64,000 nt of DNA from JBIYSM02 sp044759095 (lineage in GTDB: Bacteria; Bacillota; Bacilli; Brevibacillales; Brevibacillaceae), in contig NZ_JBIYSM020000004.1 in the NCBI RefSeq assembly GCF_044759095.2, forward strand, positions 65,911 to 129,910, given 5' to 3'. The notes under the pieces were generated by a model. That model was not told where the DNA came from. It saw nothing but the letters and a program-made list of their open reading frames with translations, and searched no databases. Positions 33,813-42,425 of the stretch are shown one piece after another (the first letter of the stretch is position 1; each line of letters starts with the position of its first letter). Made by a program: the position numbers and the translations under genes.

Positions 33813-33908
33813 ACAGTATGGTTTCTCTCCACTCCTATCCAATACATTTGCACACATGTGCTGCCGCCGTTTGAATGCGCTTACAAGCGCGACGGCGGTT
33901 CTTTTTTT
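33813..33908 (+). ncRNA. Predicted short terminated RNA or attenuator leader
   Basis: Between a consensus promoter (start near 33813) and a strong terminator, so the transcript would be about 95 nt. The terminator stem is GCCGCCGT (33863-33870) with ACGGCGGT (33892-33899) around an inner hairpin GCGCTT/AAGCGC, then seven T after TTC. No ORF with a ribosome site lies inside. It could be a small RNA or a leader controlling the amidohydrolase-like gene that starts 87 bases further on. Confidence 0.4.
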
Positions 33909-33994
33909 GCTTCGGGTTTTTCGTACTTTTTTCCCTTCTCACGCATATGCTCGTACTACGAATAGGACGGACGAGCCGATGGGAGGGACAAGCC

Positions 33995-35125
33995 GTGCAG
34001 CAAAACGAACTGTTGATAAAAAACGGCACAATGATTACGTCGCATGGTTACATGGAAGCAGACCTATGGATACGTAACGGCAAAATTCACAGGGTTGCCA
34101 AGGATACCCTGGAAAAGTTTGCGTTACACTCGTTTGGTAACAACGGCCTTGAAGTGATAGACGCCAGCGACATGTACCTGCTCCCTGGATTTGTCACAAT
34201 GACGCCAGTACCCCTTATGCGCCTGCGCAGCGCTCAAGAATACATAAACCACGTCCAGGGCTTGGTTCGGGACGGTTATACGTTCCTCTTGGATACCCTG
34301 CATGTAGAGGGCTGGATGGAACCAGCGCAAGTGCTTTACCAAAAAGCGATTCACTTCAACAATCTGATCGATTACAGTGTCCGGATCGGAATGGATGCAG
34401 CCCATTTTCACGTAGACAAGATCAGGCCGCTCTGTCAACAAGGGTTTCGTCTGTTTCAACTGATTCTGAATACATGCGAAGACCTGCAGCTCCTGCGCTG
34501 GGATGAACTGTCCTCTCTTCAGCACCAATATAGATTTTCTGTTCACCTGCACATTCCTCGCGACGCGCGTATGGGCGCACAGGAACGGGATGTGGCGCTG
34601 CAACGCTGGATGGAAATGTGCCGGCATGCCAAAATTCGCACCTGCATCCCGTATGGCGATCCGCTTGAACGAACCGAGCGAGAACCGTTTTACCACGTGA
34701 CGCAGGTGGATGGGGAAAGGGCCGGTCGCGTACTGGAGTATCTCGCGGATCACCGGTATCGTTCCCTCTCCGTAGTGGCTGCGTTGACAGACATTTCAGT
34801 TGACCTGCGGAGGAAGTCATGGAAGGCGGAGGATCTGCTCCATTACCTGGTCAGAATCGCATCGACAAATATCGCCAAAGCCATTGGCCTCTACCCGCAA
34901 AAAGGCAGCTTCACCCCGGGGGCTGATGCGGATATTCTTTTCGTAAAAAAGACAGACTTATTGACAAAAATTGATCTTTCAACTATTCTCAATCTTAGTG
35001 AATGCCGTCTTCCAACATCTGTTATGTCGAACGGTAGATGGATCTTTCACGAGGAACACTTCGCTCAGACGGTTGGAATGGGCAGATGCCTTCTTGATAC
35101 CAAACCCTATAATTATGTCATATAA
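33995..35125 (+). CDS. Degenerate dihydroorotase-like amidohydrolase
   Basis: Protein of 376 residues with the amidohydrolase layout: an N-terminal beta-sandwich part (LLIKNGTMITS...DLWIRNGKI), the LLPGF turn at 62-66, and the C-terminal block STNIAKAIGLYPQKGSFTPGADADILFV. In active enzymes LPGF is followed by D-x-H-x-H; here residues 68-72 are T-M-T-P-V, so the metal-binding His pair is lost. It is therefore probably not a hydrolase; CRMP-like or aspartate-transcarbamoylase-partner roles are known for dead dihydroorotases. GTG 33995 follows GGGAGGGA; the frame is open further upstream to 33875 through the terminator, which argues against an earlier start. Confidence 0.75.
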   Translation: MQQNELLIKNGTMITSHGYMEADLWIRNGKIHRVAKDTLEKFALHSFGNNGLEVIDASDMYLLPGFVTMTPVPLMRLRSAQEYINHVQGLVRDGYTFLLDTLHVEGWMEPAQVLYQKAIHFNNLIDYSVRIGMDAAHFHVDKIRPLCQQGFRLFQLILNTCEDLQLLRWDELSSLQHQYRFSVHLHIPRDARMGAQERDVALQRWMEMCRHAKIRTCIPYGDPLERTEREPFYHVTQVDGERAGRVLEYLADHRYRSLSVVAALTDISVDLRRKSWKAEDLLHYLVRIASTNIAKAIGLYPQKGSFTPGADADILFVKKTDLLTKIDLSTILNLSECRLPTSVMSNGRWIFHEEHFAQTVGMGRCLLDTKPYNYVI

Positions 35126-35147
35126 CCCCATATTTGGGGGTTTTTTC
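35124..35147 (+). terminator. Terminator after amidohydrolase-like gene
   Basis: AACCCC, loop ATATTT, GGGGGTT, then a T run. Confidence 0.8.
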
Positions 35148-35275
35148 GTAAAGGATTCTGTCAAAAATGCGAGAAAAAAGTATCGTTAGGCAGCGCAACT
35201 TTTTACATCCCCGGCAGTCTATATTTAGCAAAAGGCCGCTGAGGGATCGGAATCGCTAAGGGGGTATTCCTGGTA

Positions 35276-35869
35276 ATGACCGATTCCCAGCTTATCCGCG
35301 AGTTAAAAGAAGGCAATGTGGAGTGCTATGCCGAGTTGATCCGTCGGTATGAAAAGAAAATCCTCGCCTTTGTCACCCATATGTTGAGACAAGCGCATCT
35401 GGAACACATGGCTGAGGATATCTGTCAAGAGACGTTTTACAAGGCGTACAAGAGCATCCACTCGTTCCGCGATGTAGAAGCCACCTTCTCCACCTGGCTT
35501 TACACCATTGCTCGAAATTCCGTGCTCAGTGAGCTGCGCAAGAGTCGGAACTCCGATGTCTACCTGGAGGATACGGTTCAGATACCGGTTGTATCCATCG
35601 AGCGCTTGCCAGAGCAGGAGCTGTTGCGCAATGAGCGCGAGGTGCTGGTTCGTCAGGCAATAAACAGTTTGCCGGAAAAGCAGCGCTCAGCACTTATCCT
35701 GCGTGAATACGAACAGATGGATTACAACGAAATCGCATCGATTCTCGATTTAACGGTAAGTTCGGTCAAATCCCTGCTGTTTCGCGCACGACAAAGCATT
35801 CGAGCGGAGTTGGAAACCTACATCTTGGACCCACAATTGGATGAAGCTGAAGGGATGAATAAACGATGA
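35276..35869 (+). CDS. ECF-type RNA polymerase sigma factor
   Basis: Extracytoplasmic-function sigma factor of 197 residues. Region 2 is about 10-80 with AEDICQETFYKAYKSIHSFR (core binding and -10 recognition) and TWLYTIARN; region 4 is about 125-180 with LPEKQRSALILREYEQMDYNEIASIL and the helix-turn-helix VSSVKSLLFRARQ. It overlaps the anti-sigma gene by four bases, the usual ECF pair. The paired anti-sigma is a zinc-binding membrane protein, so the signal is probably sensed at the envelope. Which genes it controls cannot be seen. Confidence 0.93.
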   Translation: MTDSQLIRELKEGNVECYAELIRRYEKKILAFVTHMLRQAHLEHMAEDICQETFYKAYKSIHSFRDVEATFSTWLYTIARNSVLSELRKSRNSDVYLEDTVQIPVVSIERLPEQELLRNEREVLVRQAINSLPEKQRSALILREYEQMDYNEIASILDLTVSSVKSLLFRARQSIRAELETYILDPQLDEAEGMNKR

Positions 35870-36516
35870 GATGTGAAGAAGTCCAAGAATACATACCGGA
35901 TTACGCCGACAAACTTTTGCCGGAAGTAACCAGCCGTCGGATAGACAACCACCTGGCATCCTGTAAATCCTGCAGGTCCGAATACGTTGTATGGGCGGAA
36001 AGCGGAAACTGGATTCAGGCGGAAAAAGAACAATATGCCTCCGTGTCCACTGCCCGGTCGATCGTGGATGCAGTCATGAATCGCATCCTCTCCGAGGAGA
36101 AATGGGCGATACCATTTGGCAAAAAGGTTTTTACTCTCACCGCCAGAATGCGCCGTTTTAGCCTGAGTGCAGCAGCCGTTCTGCTCCTGTTGTGCGGGTT
36201 TAGCTTATACAACAACACCCATTCTCCCCAAGAGACAAACGCATTGCTTGTTGGAGGAGAAGTCGTTTCCATGAACGTGGAAAAAGCGCCGCAAGTCATT
36301 TCCTCTTCCATACAATCGGATGACGGTACATACATTGTGGAATCAGAGCCCGTATCCGCTGAAAGTGAACCGACCTCCAAATCCTCTCCCTCTGTCTTGC
36401 CCATTGATGGGGAAACCACAGAAGGCGAGCCTGCCAAGCCAAAGTACAGTTTAATTCTCAGCTTTTTTGGTATACTGGTTACCGTGCTTGCGATGAGCTG
36501 GCTGACAAGGGTATAG
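35866..36516 (+). CDS. Zinc-binding membrane anti-sigma factor
   Basis: Protein of 216 residues that should hold the adjacent ECF sigma factor inactive. The N-terminus has the ZAS motif H29-x3-C33-x2-C36 with an extra C3. Two hydrophobic segments follow, about 105-122 and 195-214, separated by an acidic, Ser-rich linker (about 125-190). A second C-terminal membrane segment is unusual for the RsiW type, which has one. Overlaps the sigma gene; a terminator follows. Confidence 0.88.
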   Translation: MRCEEVQEYIPDYADKLLPEVTSRRIDNHLASCKSCRSEYVVWAESGNWIQAEKEQYASVSTARSIVDAVMNRILSEEKWAIPFGKKVFTLTARMRRFSLSAAAVLLLLCGFSLYNNTHSPQETNALLVGGEVVSMNVEKAPQVISSSIQSDDGTYIVESEPVSAESEPTSKSSPSVLPIDGETTEGEPAKPKYSLILSFFGILVTVLAMSWLTRV

Positions 36517-36529
36517 CCATCACATATGG

Positions 36530-36554
36530 AAAGACCGTCTGCGGACGGTCTTTT
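36530..36554 (+). terminator. Terminator of the sigma/anti-sigma operon
   Basis: AAGACCGTC and GACGGTCTT around the loop TGCG, then a short T run. Confidence 0.8.
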
Positions 36555-36593
36555 CGAACTACAGGACGACTGAACCATAACGAGGTGATCGAC

Positions 36594-37529
36594 ATGCCGA
36601 AAAAATGGCTCTATGTGATAGACGAAGCGGTTAAACGGATTGAAAACAACGATGTTGAACTGGGACTGAAGGCTTTGCAAAAAGTGCAGGAACACGGCAA
36701 GGAGCTCCCGGAGGTCATGCTGTACCTGGCGGAAGTGTGGTATCATCTGGGACATCTGGAGGAAGCTTCGCAGCTGCTGTCCGAGGTGATGAACGGTCCC
36801 GGCATGGAGCCTTCGCTGCGTCGAGACTGTCAACTGCTGATGGCGGAAATCGCTCTGGATCTAAACGACTTTGAAACAGCGCAACATCTCTTGTACGAGT
36901 TAAAAGAGTCCGGCTACGAGGACGTTCAGATGTTCCTGTTGCTGGCAGATCTTTACGCTTTGCAGGAATTGGACGAAGTAGCCGTGAAATACCTGGAACT
37001 CGCCCGGCAGAAAGAGCCGGACAACCAGGATATTCTCGCTGCGCTGGGCAACATGTATTTCCGCGTGGGCCGAGATGCAGAAGCCATGCAATTGATGGAG
37101 CAGGCAGGCGACCAAAGCCTCGATGTGCTGCTGGCAAAAGGACGGGCCCTTGCCCAGAACGGCGAATTTGAACAAGCTTATCACGTGTTCCGTCAAGCTT
37201 TGGAGCGGGATCGCACTCCGGAAATTCTGTACGGCGCTGCCATGATGGCTTTTTACGTCGGGCGGCTGGAGGAAGCTGCAGCCCTGGTGGAAACTTTACA
37301 GGCTGTAGACGAAGAGTATGTGGCGTCCTACCCGCTGGCAAGTGATATTTATTTATCGTTGGGGAAAACGGAAAAAGCGATCGAGGCGCTGAAACAGTAC
37401 GTTGATCTGTCTGGATTTGACCTCGACCAGATCCGGAGGTTGATTGCGCTGTTGACGCAGGCGGGCCGCTACGACGAGGCGAAAACGTACCAAACTTTGC
37501 ACGACGAGTGGAATGTAGAAGAAGATTGA
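36594..37529 (+). CDS. TPR-repeat protein (YpiA-like)
   Basis: 311-residue, acidic, all-helical protein built of tetratricopeptide-type pairs of helices (for example the blocks beginning PEVMLYLAEVWYHLG, VQMFLLLADLYALQ, QDILAALGNMYFRVG). TPR arrays bind partner proteins; the partner is unknown. It occupies the place of ypiA in B. subtilis, which is a longer TPR protein. ATG 36594 is nine bases after GAGGTGATC. No signal peptide, so cytoplasmic. Confidence 0.82.
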   Translation: MPKKWLYVIDEAVKRIENNDVELGLKALQKVQEHGKELPEVMLYLAEVWYHLGHLEEASQLLSEVMNGPGMEPSLRRDCQLLMAEIALDLNDFETAQHLLYELKESGYEDVQMFLLLADLYALQELDEVAVKYLELARQKEPDNQDILAALGNMYFRVGRDAEAMQLMEQAGDQSLDVLLAKGRALAQNGEFEQAYHVFRQALERDRTPEILYGAAMMAFYVGRLEEAAALVETLQAVDEEYVASYPLASDIYLSLGKTEKAIEALKQYVDLSGFDLDQIRRLIALLTQAGRYDEAKTYQTLHDEWNVEED

Positions 37530-37545
37530 TCTTTTTTTCATCGAG

Positions 37546-37580
37546 CAGGAAGTCACTTGTGTGGCTTCCTGTTTACTTTT
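37546..37580 (+). terminator. Terminator after YpiA-like gene
   Basis: CAGGAAGTCAC (37546-37556), loop TTGT, GTGGCTTCCTG (37561-37571) with one G-U pair, then T-rich sequence. Confidence 0.8.
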
Positions 37581-37667
37581 CCGTGATTTGGTAACAATGA
37601 GGGATAAACAGAAACCGTACCCTGTAGGAAAAGGAAACGTTCCTGCGCGAAAAAGAAGGGATCTACG

Positions 37668-38786
37668 ATGAATTTGGCTGAGATATTGGTCTTTACAGAC
37701 ATCAGGCAACTGCATCAAATCGCCAATCACTACGGTTGCGAATGCAACCCTCATTCGAAAAATGAGCTGATCACAACGCTGATGACCAGCTTGCGCCACA
37801 GACAAACAATGAAACAGGAGGTTGAGCAGTTAACTTGCACGGAAACACATTTTCTGCTGCTGCTCTTTCTCGACAAGCGAACGATGCTGTCACTGGAAGA
37901 TCTCATGGCGAAAGCAGGGGTTGCCCTCGATGCCGGTAATGAGCGGAAACAGGAAGAGGCCCGCCGCTTTATCGCATCGGCGATGAAGCGTGGCTGGGTT
38001 TTTCCGGCCAAAAGCAAGACGGTTGGCCAGTATCAGATCCCGTCGGATATCAGGGAACCGTATCTGCAGGCGTGGTTGGACAAGTGGCAGCGTGAAACCT
38101 CGCCGTTCGCCCAGGAACCGGGAGCGTACCGCGACGAAGGAACAGCACTCTGCGACGATATCATGCAATTTCTACAATTTTTACAGCAAGAGCCGATCCC
38201 GCTTACCTCTGACGGAGGCATGTACAAGCGATATCAGACTCAACTGTTTCAGTTTCTGCACGTGAAGGAAGAGCCGCTTCCGCCGCAAAAATGGCGTTTT
38301 GGCTATGGACTTCACTTCGACCTCTACCCGGATCGGTTTTCCCTGCTGTACGACTTCTGTTACTACCAGAAGTGGATTGAGGAGGCATCGGGCCGGGTGG
38401 CGATCACGGAGGGAGGAACGGAACAGCTGCTGCGGCAATACGAAGAGAAGATCTATCACGATCTGATCCGATTCTGGTTGCGGCTTTACAAGCGGGCGAT
38501 CCCCAATCTGCCCATGCTGGTACAGTTGATTCCATTGATGACAGCCGGAAATTGGGTCGATCAGGAAACGCTCTGCCGCAGTCTGCTGCCCTGGATGAAA
38601 CCGTTTTATTACGACGATCCCGGTAACATTTTGAAGAACCGCGTGCTGAAAATGATGGTTCACCTTGGTCTGTTGAAAGTAGGTCAGTCGGACAGCATGG
38701 AATGGATGTACGCCGGTACATATGCCAGCCAGACATGGCTTCGCAAATACAATGGTTTTACCGAGACGACAATTTTGTTGAAGTGA
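37668..38786 (+). CDS. Helicase-associated-domain-like protein
   Basis: 372-residue protein with no signal peptide or membrane span. The N-terminal part repeats short winged-helix-like blocks (RQLHQIANHYGCECNPHSKNELITTL, then TETHFLLLLFL). A middle stretch, PIPLTSDGGMYKR, resembles the XPB/Ssl2 N-terminal helicase-associated domain. No Walker motif is present, so it cannot be a helicase itself. This is a tentative assignment from a short motif. It is followed by an IDEAL-domain protein. Confidence 0.65.
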   Translation: MNLAEILVFTDIRQLHQIANHYGCECNPHSKNELITTLMTSLRHRQTMKQEVEQLTCTETHFLLLLFLDKRTMLSLEDLMAKAGVALDAGNERKQEEARRFIASAMKRGWVFPAKSKTVGQYQIPSDIREPYLQAWLDKWQRETSPFAQEPGAYRDEGTALCDDIMQFLQFLQQEPIPLTSDGGMYKRYQTQLFQFLHVKEEPLPPQKWRFGYGLHFDLYPDRFSLLYDFCYYQKWIEEASGRVAITEGGTEQLLRQYEEKIYHDLIRFWLRLYKRAIPNLPMLVQLIPLMTAGNWVDQETLCRSLLPWMKPFYYDDPGNILKNRVLKMMVHLGLLKVGQSDSMEWMYAGTYASQTWLRKYNGFTETTILLK

Positions 38787-38795
38787 GGGATGGGT

Positions 38796-39017
38796 ATGGA
38801 GTGGCCAAATTTTTACGGAAACCTGTATGGAACAAACAATGTAGTGTCGGGCTTGTTGTCAGAGATGGTAATAGACGAGCAGGTCCGCCTCTATCGTAAG
38901 CGAACGCTGTACCAGGAAATTGATGAAGCGCTGGCCATGAAAAACAAAGAGCGGTTTTTGCGGTTGACCAGCGAACTCCGCGAAATCATGGCGTACGAGA
39001 AAACCGAAACCGGTTGA
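38796..39017 (+). CDS. IDEAL-domain small protein
   Basis: 73-residue acidic/basic protein with the IDEAL-like region IDEALAMKNKERFLRLTSELREI. The same domain is at the C-terminus of YpiB in B. subtilis, whose N-terminal UPF0302 part is missing here. ATG 38796 is chosen (MEWPNFYGN); an ATG at 38790 is also in frame, next to GTGAGGG. Role unknown. Confidence 0.75.
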   Translation: MEWPNFYGNLYGTNNVVSGLLSEMVIDEQVRLYRKRTLYQEIDEALAMKNKERFLRLTSELREIMAYEKTETG

Positions 39018-39028
39018 TTGCCTGCGTT

Positions 39029-39076
39029 CTCTTTTTCGTGGTAACCTAGTTCCCGTAAACCTACGAAAAAGAGGAG
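39029..39076 (+). promoter_or_regulatory. Hairpin covering the ypiF ribosome site
   Basis: CTCTTTTTCGT (39029-39039) is the exact reverse complement of ACGAAAAAGAG (39063-39073). The right arm runs into the ypiF Shine-Dalgarno GAGGAG (39071-39076). Pairing could hide the site. Confidence 0.6.
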
Positions 39077-39085
39077 ACGTGTCAA

Positions 39086-39508
39086 ATGCAATGGAATATG
39101 ACTGAGCTTTGCAAATGGGAGGAGCTGCGAGAGTTTGTCGACACCGCGCTGCTCCCTCTTTATTTGTTCCGTCCCGGCGTGAATGTTGATCAGCATGCAA
39201 ACCGCATGACCTATCTGGTCAACGTCGCCTCGGCGATCGAGCAGCGCTTGAAGGGCAGGGTACTGCTCTTTCCCCTGTGCTATCAAATCGGTTCGGTACC
39301 GGTCGTACAGCGGTTGCCGGAGGGCTTTTCCCATTACGTCCTGCTGCAGTTCAGCGGGGATCATATCTCTTGTGCTCAAGACCAACCGTCTCCACTCTAC
39401 CTTGCTGTGGGAGATGAAGATCTCGATTCAGCGCTGCGCTTCGAAGTTACAGTAGACGTGCTGTATCAGGAAATCCTGCGTATGTGGCAGCAGAGGAAGG
39501 ATCGATAG
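39086..39508 (+). CDS. ypiF: YpiF-like protein (DUF2487)
   Basis: 140-residue soluble protein beginning MQWNMTELCKWEELREFVDTALLPLYLFRPG. Length, start and position directly before qcrA fit DUF2487/YpiF, a family of unknown function conserved next to the qcr operon. No membrane segment or metal motif. Its link to the cytochrome complex is only positional. Its ribosome site lies in a hairpin. Confidence 0.82.
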   Translation: MQWNMTELCKWEELREFVDTALLPLYLFRPGVNVDQHANRMTYLVNVASAIEQRLKGRVLLFPLCYQIGSVPVVQRLPEGFSHYVLLQFSGDHISCAQDQPSPLYLAVGDEDLDSALRFEVTVDVLYQEILRMWQQRKDR

Positions 39509-39626
39509 AAGAAAAGGAACTTGGCCATACTATGATCGTCACACAAGAACCGGTCCCATATTTGACAAATCTTCAACAATCGAGGTTGCTGCTGGAGTTA
39601 CCCGGCAGGTTGTCCGGTGGACATTC

Positions 39627-39655
39627 TTGACATCTAAAATGGGGTTAGCTATGAT
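39627..39655 (+). promoter_or_regulatory. Promoter of the qcr operon
   Basis: Perfect TTGACA (39627-39632), 17 bases, TATGAT (39650-39655), 76 bases before qcrA. Confidence 0.7.
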
Positions 39656-39730
39656 TGGTACTGACCTAGTGTATGTGTGTAAGGAGAATCCTTCGTTGCG
39701 CTATTCTACAGGATAAGGAGGGAAAAAGAG

Positions 39731-40249
39731 ATGAGCGAAAAACGGGAAATTTCCAGACGTACATTTCTTAACTACGCACTCATGGGAACTGGTGGGTTCC
39801 TCGCTGCAGGAATGATTACTCCAATGATCCGATTTGCGGTTGACCCGTTGTTGAAAGGACATGCGGGTGGAGATAAAGTAGCAGTAGGCAGCGTAGATGA
39901 ATTTGGTCCCGAGCCGAAGCGTGTAGACTTCAAGGTACATACCAAAGACGGCTGGTATGAGTCTGAATCGACATTGGCTGCTTGGGTGACCAAAAACGAG
40001 AAGGGTGAAATTCTCGCTTTGTCCCCAATCTGTAAGCACTTGGGCTGTACGGTAGACTGGAATGCTAGCCCAGATCATCCGAATCAATACTTCTGCCCGT
40101 GCCACTTGGGTCGTTACTCGATCAACGGGGAACACATTTTGGGAACACCGCCGACGGCTTCGCTTGATGAGTACGAAACAGAAGTGAAAGACGGCAAGCT
40201 TTACTTAGGGAAATTGAAACCAAATCCTCGTCCGGGGGTGACTGGCTAA
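39731..40249 (+). CDS. qcrA: Menaquinol:cytochrome c reductase, Rieske subunit
   Basis: Iron-sulfur subunit that takes electrons from menaquinol. 172 residues; an N-terminal SRRTFLNYA with twin Arg (R9,R10) and a hydrophobic segment suggest Tat export and anchoring. The 2Fe-2S ligands are C101-x-H103 and C122-x2-H125; C106 and C124 form the usual disulfide. GGAGGG lies upstream of the ATG. First gene of qcrABC. Confidence 0.96.
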   Translation: MSEKREISRRTFLNYALMGTGGFLAAGMITPMIRFAVDPLLKGHAGGDKVAVGSVDEFGPEPKRVDFKVHTKDGWYESESTLAAWVTKNEKGEILALSPICKHLGCTVDWNASPDHPNQYFCPCHLGRYSINGEHILGTPPTASLDEYETEVKDGKLYLGKLKPNPRPGVTG

Positions 40250-40250
40250 G

Positions 40251-40922
40251 ATGTTGCAAAAAATGTATGACTGGGTCGATGAACGTCTGAACATTACTCC
40301 AATGTGGCGCGACCTGGCAGACCATGAAGTACCAGAGCACGTGAACCCGGCGCATCACTTCTCCGCGTTCGTCTATTGCTTTGGTGGACTTACGTTCTTC
40401 ATTACTGTCATTCAAATCCTGTCCGGGATGTTCTTGACCATGTACTATGTACCGGACATTATCAACGCGTACGAGTCGGTTAACTATCTGCAGAACGAAG
40501 TAGCGTTTGGTGTCATCGTTCGCGGTATGCACCACTGGGGCGCCAGCTTGGTGATCGTGATGATGTTCCTGCACACGCTGCGCGTGTTTTTTACCGGCGC
40601 GTACAAAAAACCGCGTGAATTGAACTGGGTTGTCGGGATGCTGATCTTCTTCGTGATGCTCGGTCTCGGTTTCACCGGTTACCTGCTGCCTTGGGACAAT
40701 ACCGCTTATTTTGCGACCAAGGTAGGTTTGGAAATTGCCAACTCCGTACCGATTATCGGTCCTTATGCCAAGGTTCTCTTGACGGGCGGCGATATCGTAG
40801 GGGCACAAACCCTGTCCCGATTCTTTGCGATTCACGTGTTCTTCCTCCCAGGCGCTCTGCTTGGTCTGTTGGGAGCTCACTTCGTAATGATCCGCGCGCA
40901 AGGTATCACGGGACCACTATAA
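40251..40922 (+). CDS. qcrB: Menaquinol:cytochrome c reductase, cytochrome b subunit
   Basis: Cytochrome b6-type membrane subunit, 223 residues, four main spans, with the heme-ligand His pairs of the family (RGMHHWGAS, HTLRVF, and later AIHVFFLPG). It starts one base after the qcrA stop. It corresponds to the N-terminal half of cytochrome b; the rest is in qcrC. Confidence 0.95.
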   Translation: MLQKMYDWVDERLNITPMWRDLADHEVPEHVNPAHHFSAFVYCFGGLTFFITVIQILSGMFLTMYYVPDIINAYESVNYLQNEVAFGVIVRGMHHWGASLVIVMMFLHTLRVFFTGAYKKPRELNWVVGMLIFFVMLGLGFTGYLLPWDNTAYFATKVGLEIANSVPIIGPYAKVLLTGGDIVGAQTLSRFFAIHVFFLPGALLGLLGAHFVMIRAQGITGPL

Positions 40923-40949
40923 TGTCTTCGATATTAAGGAGGAAATAGC

Positions 40950-41744
40950 ATGGCGAAACAAGATAAAGATGCTACCTTCGTCGGAGACTCCCGGATATCG
41001 GCGAAGCGTATCCCAAACATTGCTCCATCGTATTCCGACTTTCCGGGAAAATCGGAGCCGTTCTGGCCGAACTTCCTGCTGAAAGAATGGATGGTAGCGG
41101 CGGTATGTTTAGTGGCTTTCCTCGTATTGACCGTTTCACATCCATCGCCGTTGACCGATAAGGCCAACCCGAACGATACGTCGTTCGTACCGTTGCCGGA
41201 CTGGTACTTCCTGTTCCTCTATCAAATGCTCAAGTATCCTTGGGCGGCAGGGGACTGGGTCGTCCTGGGTACCGTGATCATTCCGGGTATCGCGTTTGGT
41301 GCACTGATGCTCGCTCCTTGGCTGGACAACAGCAAGGAACGACGTCCGTCCAAGCGTCCGGTTGCAACCGGCCTGATGCTGACTGCGCTCGTCGGGATCT
41401 TCTACCTGACGTGGGCAGCTGACCATGAGCACTCCAAAAACCATCCGAGCAATCATGGCGGCGGTTCTAGCGGCGGCTCCAGCGCTGCTGCGCCGGCTGC
41501 TCCGGCTGATCCAAGCTTCAAACCGGAAGAAATCTGGACAGCTCAAACCAGCTGCATGGGTTGCCACGGCAAAAACATGGAAGGCGTAGCCGGTCCGAAT
41601 CTGCAAAAGATCGGCAGCAAATACGACGCTAACCAAATTGCCGACATCATCAAAAATGGGAAACCACCTGCGATGCCAGGCGGCTTGATCCAGGATGAAG
41701 CGGAAATTAAAAAGTTGGCAGAGTACTTGGCAAGTCTGAAATAA
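40950..41744 (+). CDS. qcrC: Menaquinol:cytochrome c reductase, subunit IV/cytochrome c fusion
   Basis: 264-residue fusion. The first ~155 residues are subunit IV-like with three membrane spans (including the PDWYFLFLYQMLKYPW block); the C-terminal ~75 residues form a cytochrome c domain with C202-M-G-C205-H206. A flexible Gly/Ser/Ala/Pro linker joins them. AAGGAGG precedes the ATG. It fits the Bacillus-type bc complex with cytochrome c fused to subunit IV. Confidence 0.95.
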   Translation: MAKQDKDATFVGDSRISAKRIPNIAPSYSDFPGKSEPFWPNFLLKEWMVAAVCLVAFLVLTVSHPSPLTDKANPNDTSFVPLPDWYFLFLYQMLKYPWAAGDWVVLGTVIIPGIAFGALMLAPWLDNSKERRPSKRPVATGLMLTALVGIFYLTWAADHEHSKNHPSNHGGGSSGGSSAAAPAAPADPSFKPEEIWTAQTSCMGCHGKNMEGVAGPNLQKIGSKYDANQIADIIKNGKPPAMPGGLIQDEAEIKKLAEYLASLK

Positions 41745-41762
41745 CATTTGTATACGGAAAAA

Positions 41763-41789
41763 GCTGGCTGACAAACGGTCAGCTTTTTC
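41763..41789 (+). terminator. Terminator of the qcr operon
   Basis: GCTGAC (41767-41772) with GTCAGC (41778-41783), then five T. Confidence 0.75.
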
Positions 41790-41819
41790 ATTAGAGCCAA
41801 GAGCGGGAGACGATTTTTC

Positions 41820-42419
41820 ATGATCTGGATATGGGAGTGGTTATGGGGGTCTTTGGGGAAAAGATGGTTTCTCTGGACACTTCTCATTATCAACTTTTTG
41901 GGAACAATCTACGGCTTCATCTGGTATGGAAACCAACTGGCGGATACCCCCGGGTACTTGCGTGTCTTTGTTCCAGATAGTCCGACGGGGAGCGGTTTGT
42001 TTACATTAGTGTTACTTACATATCTGGCAGGTCGTCACATTCCTGTACTGGAAGCCCTGGCAGGGATTACGAACTTCAAATACGGAGTGTGGGCTGTGGC
42101 TGTTATCGTTGCAGGCTGGTGTCTGGGAGATGAAATCCATTGGCAGGATATCATGCTGATGATTTCCCACACCGGAATGGCGATGGAGTCCGTCCTCTAT
42201 GCCCGATTTTTCAAACTGAGCTGGCTTCCTGTGGGAATTGCTGCGCTTTGGACGTTAAACAATGATTTTCTAGACTACGTCATGGACATTCATCCGTGGC
42301 TGCCATCTGTGCTGGAGCCGTACGAGGGGATCGTGGGTTTGTTTACGGTGCTCCTCAGCCTCGTTTCCATCGCGATCATCTGGTTGGCCAATACCAAAAC
42401 CAGTACAAACAAGGTCTAA
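41820..42419 (+). CDS. ypjA: DUF1405 membrane protein (YpjA-like)
   Basis: 199-residue protein with about six predicted membrane spans and a DNDFLDYVMDIHPWLP block near the end. It follows qcrC as ypjA does in B. subtilis. Function unknown; proximity to qcrABC is suggestive but not evidence. Weak ribosome site (GGGAGACG). Confidence 0.82.
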   Translation: MIWIWEWLWGSLGKRWFLWTLLIINFLGTIYGFIWYGNQLADTPGYLRVFVPDSPTGSGLFTLVLLTYLAGRHIPVLEALAGITNFKYGVWAVAVIVAGWCLGDEIHWQDIMLMISHTGMAMESVLYARFFKLSWLPVGIAALWTLNNDFLDYVMDIHPWLPSVLEPYEGIVGLFTVLLSLVSIAIIWLANTKTSTNKV

Positions 42420-42425
42420 TCTTGT

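Noticed and set aside
35196..35275. Autoregulatory ECF promoter before the sigma gene
   Set aside because: GCAACTTTTT resembles an ECF -35, but no -10 (CGTA or CTATA) lies at the right distance of about 16 bases.
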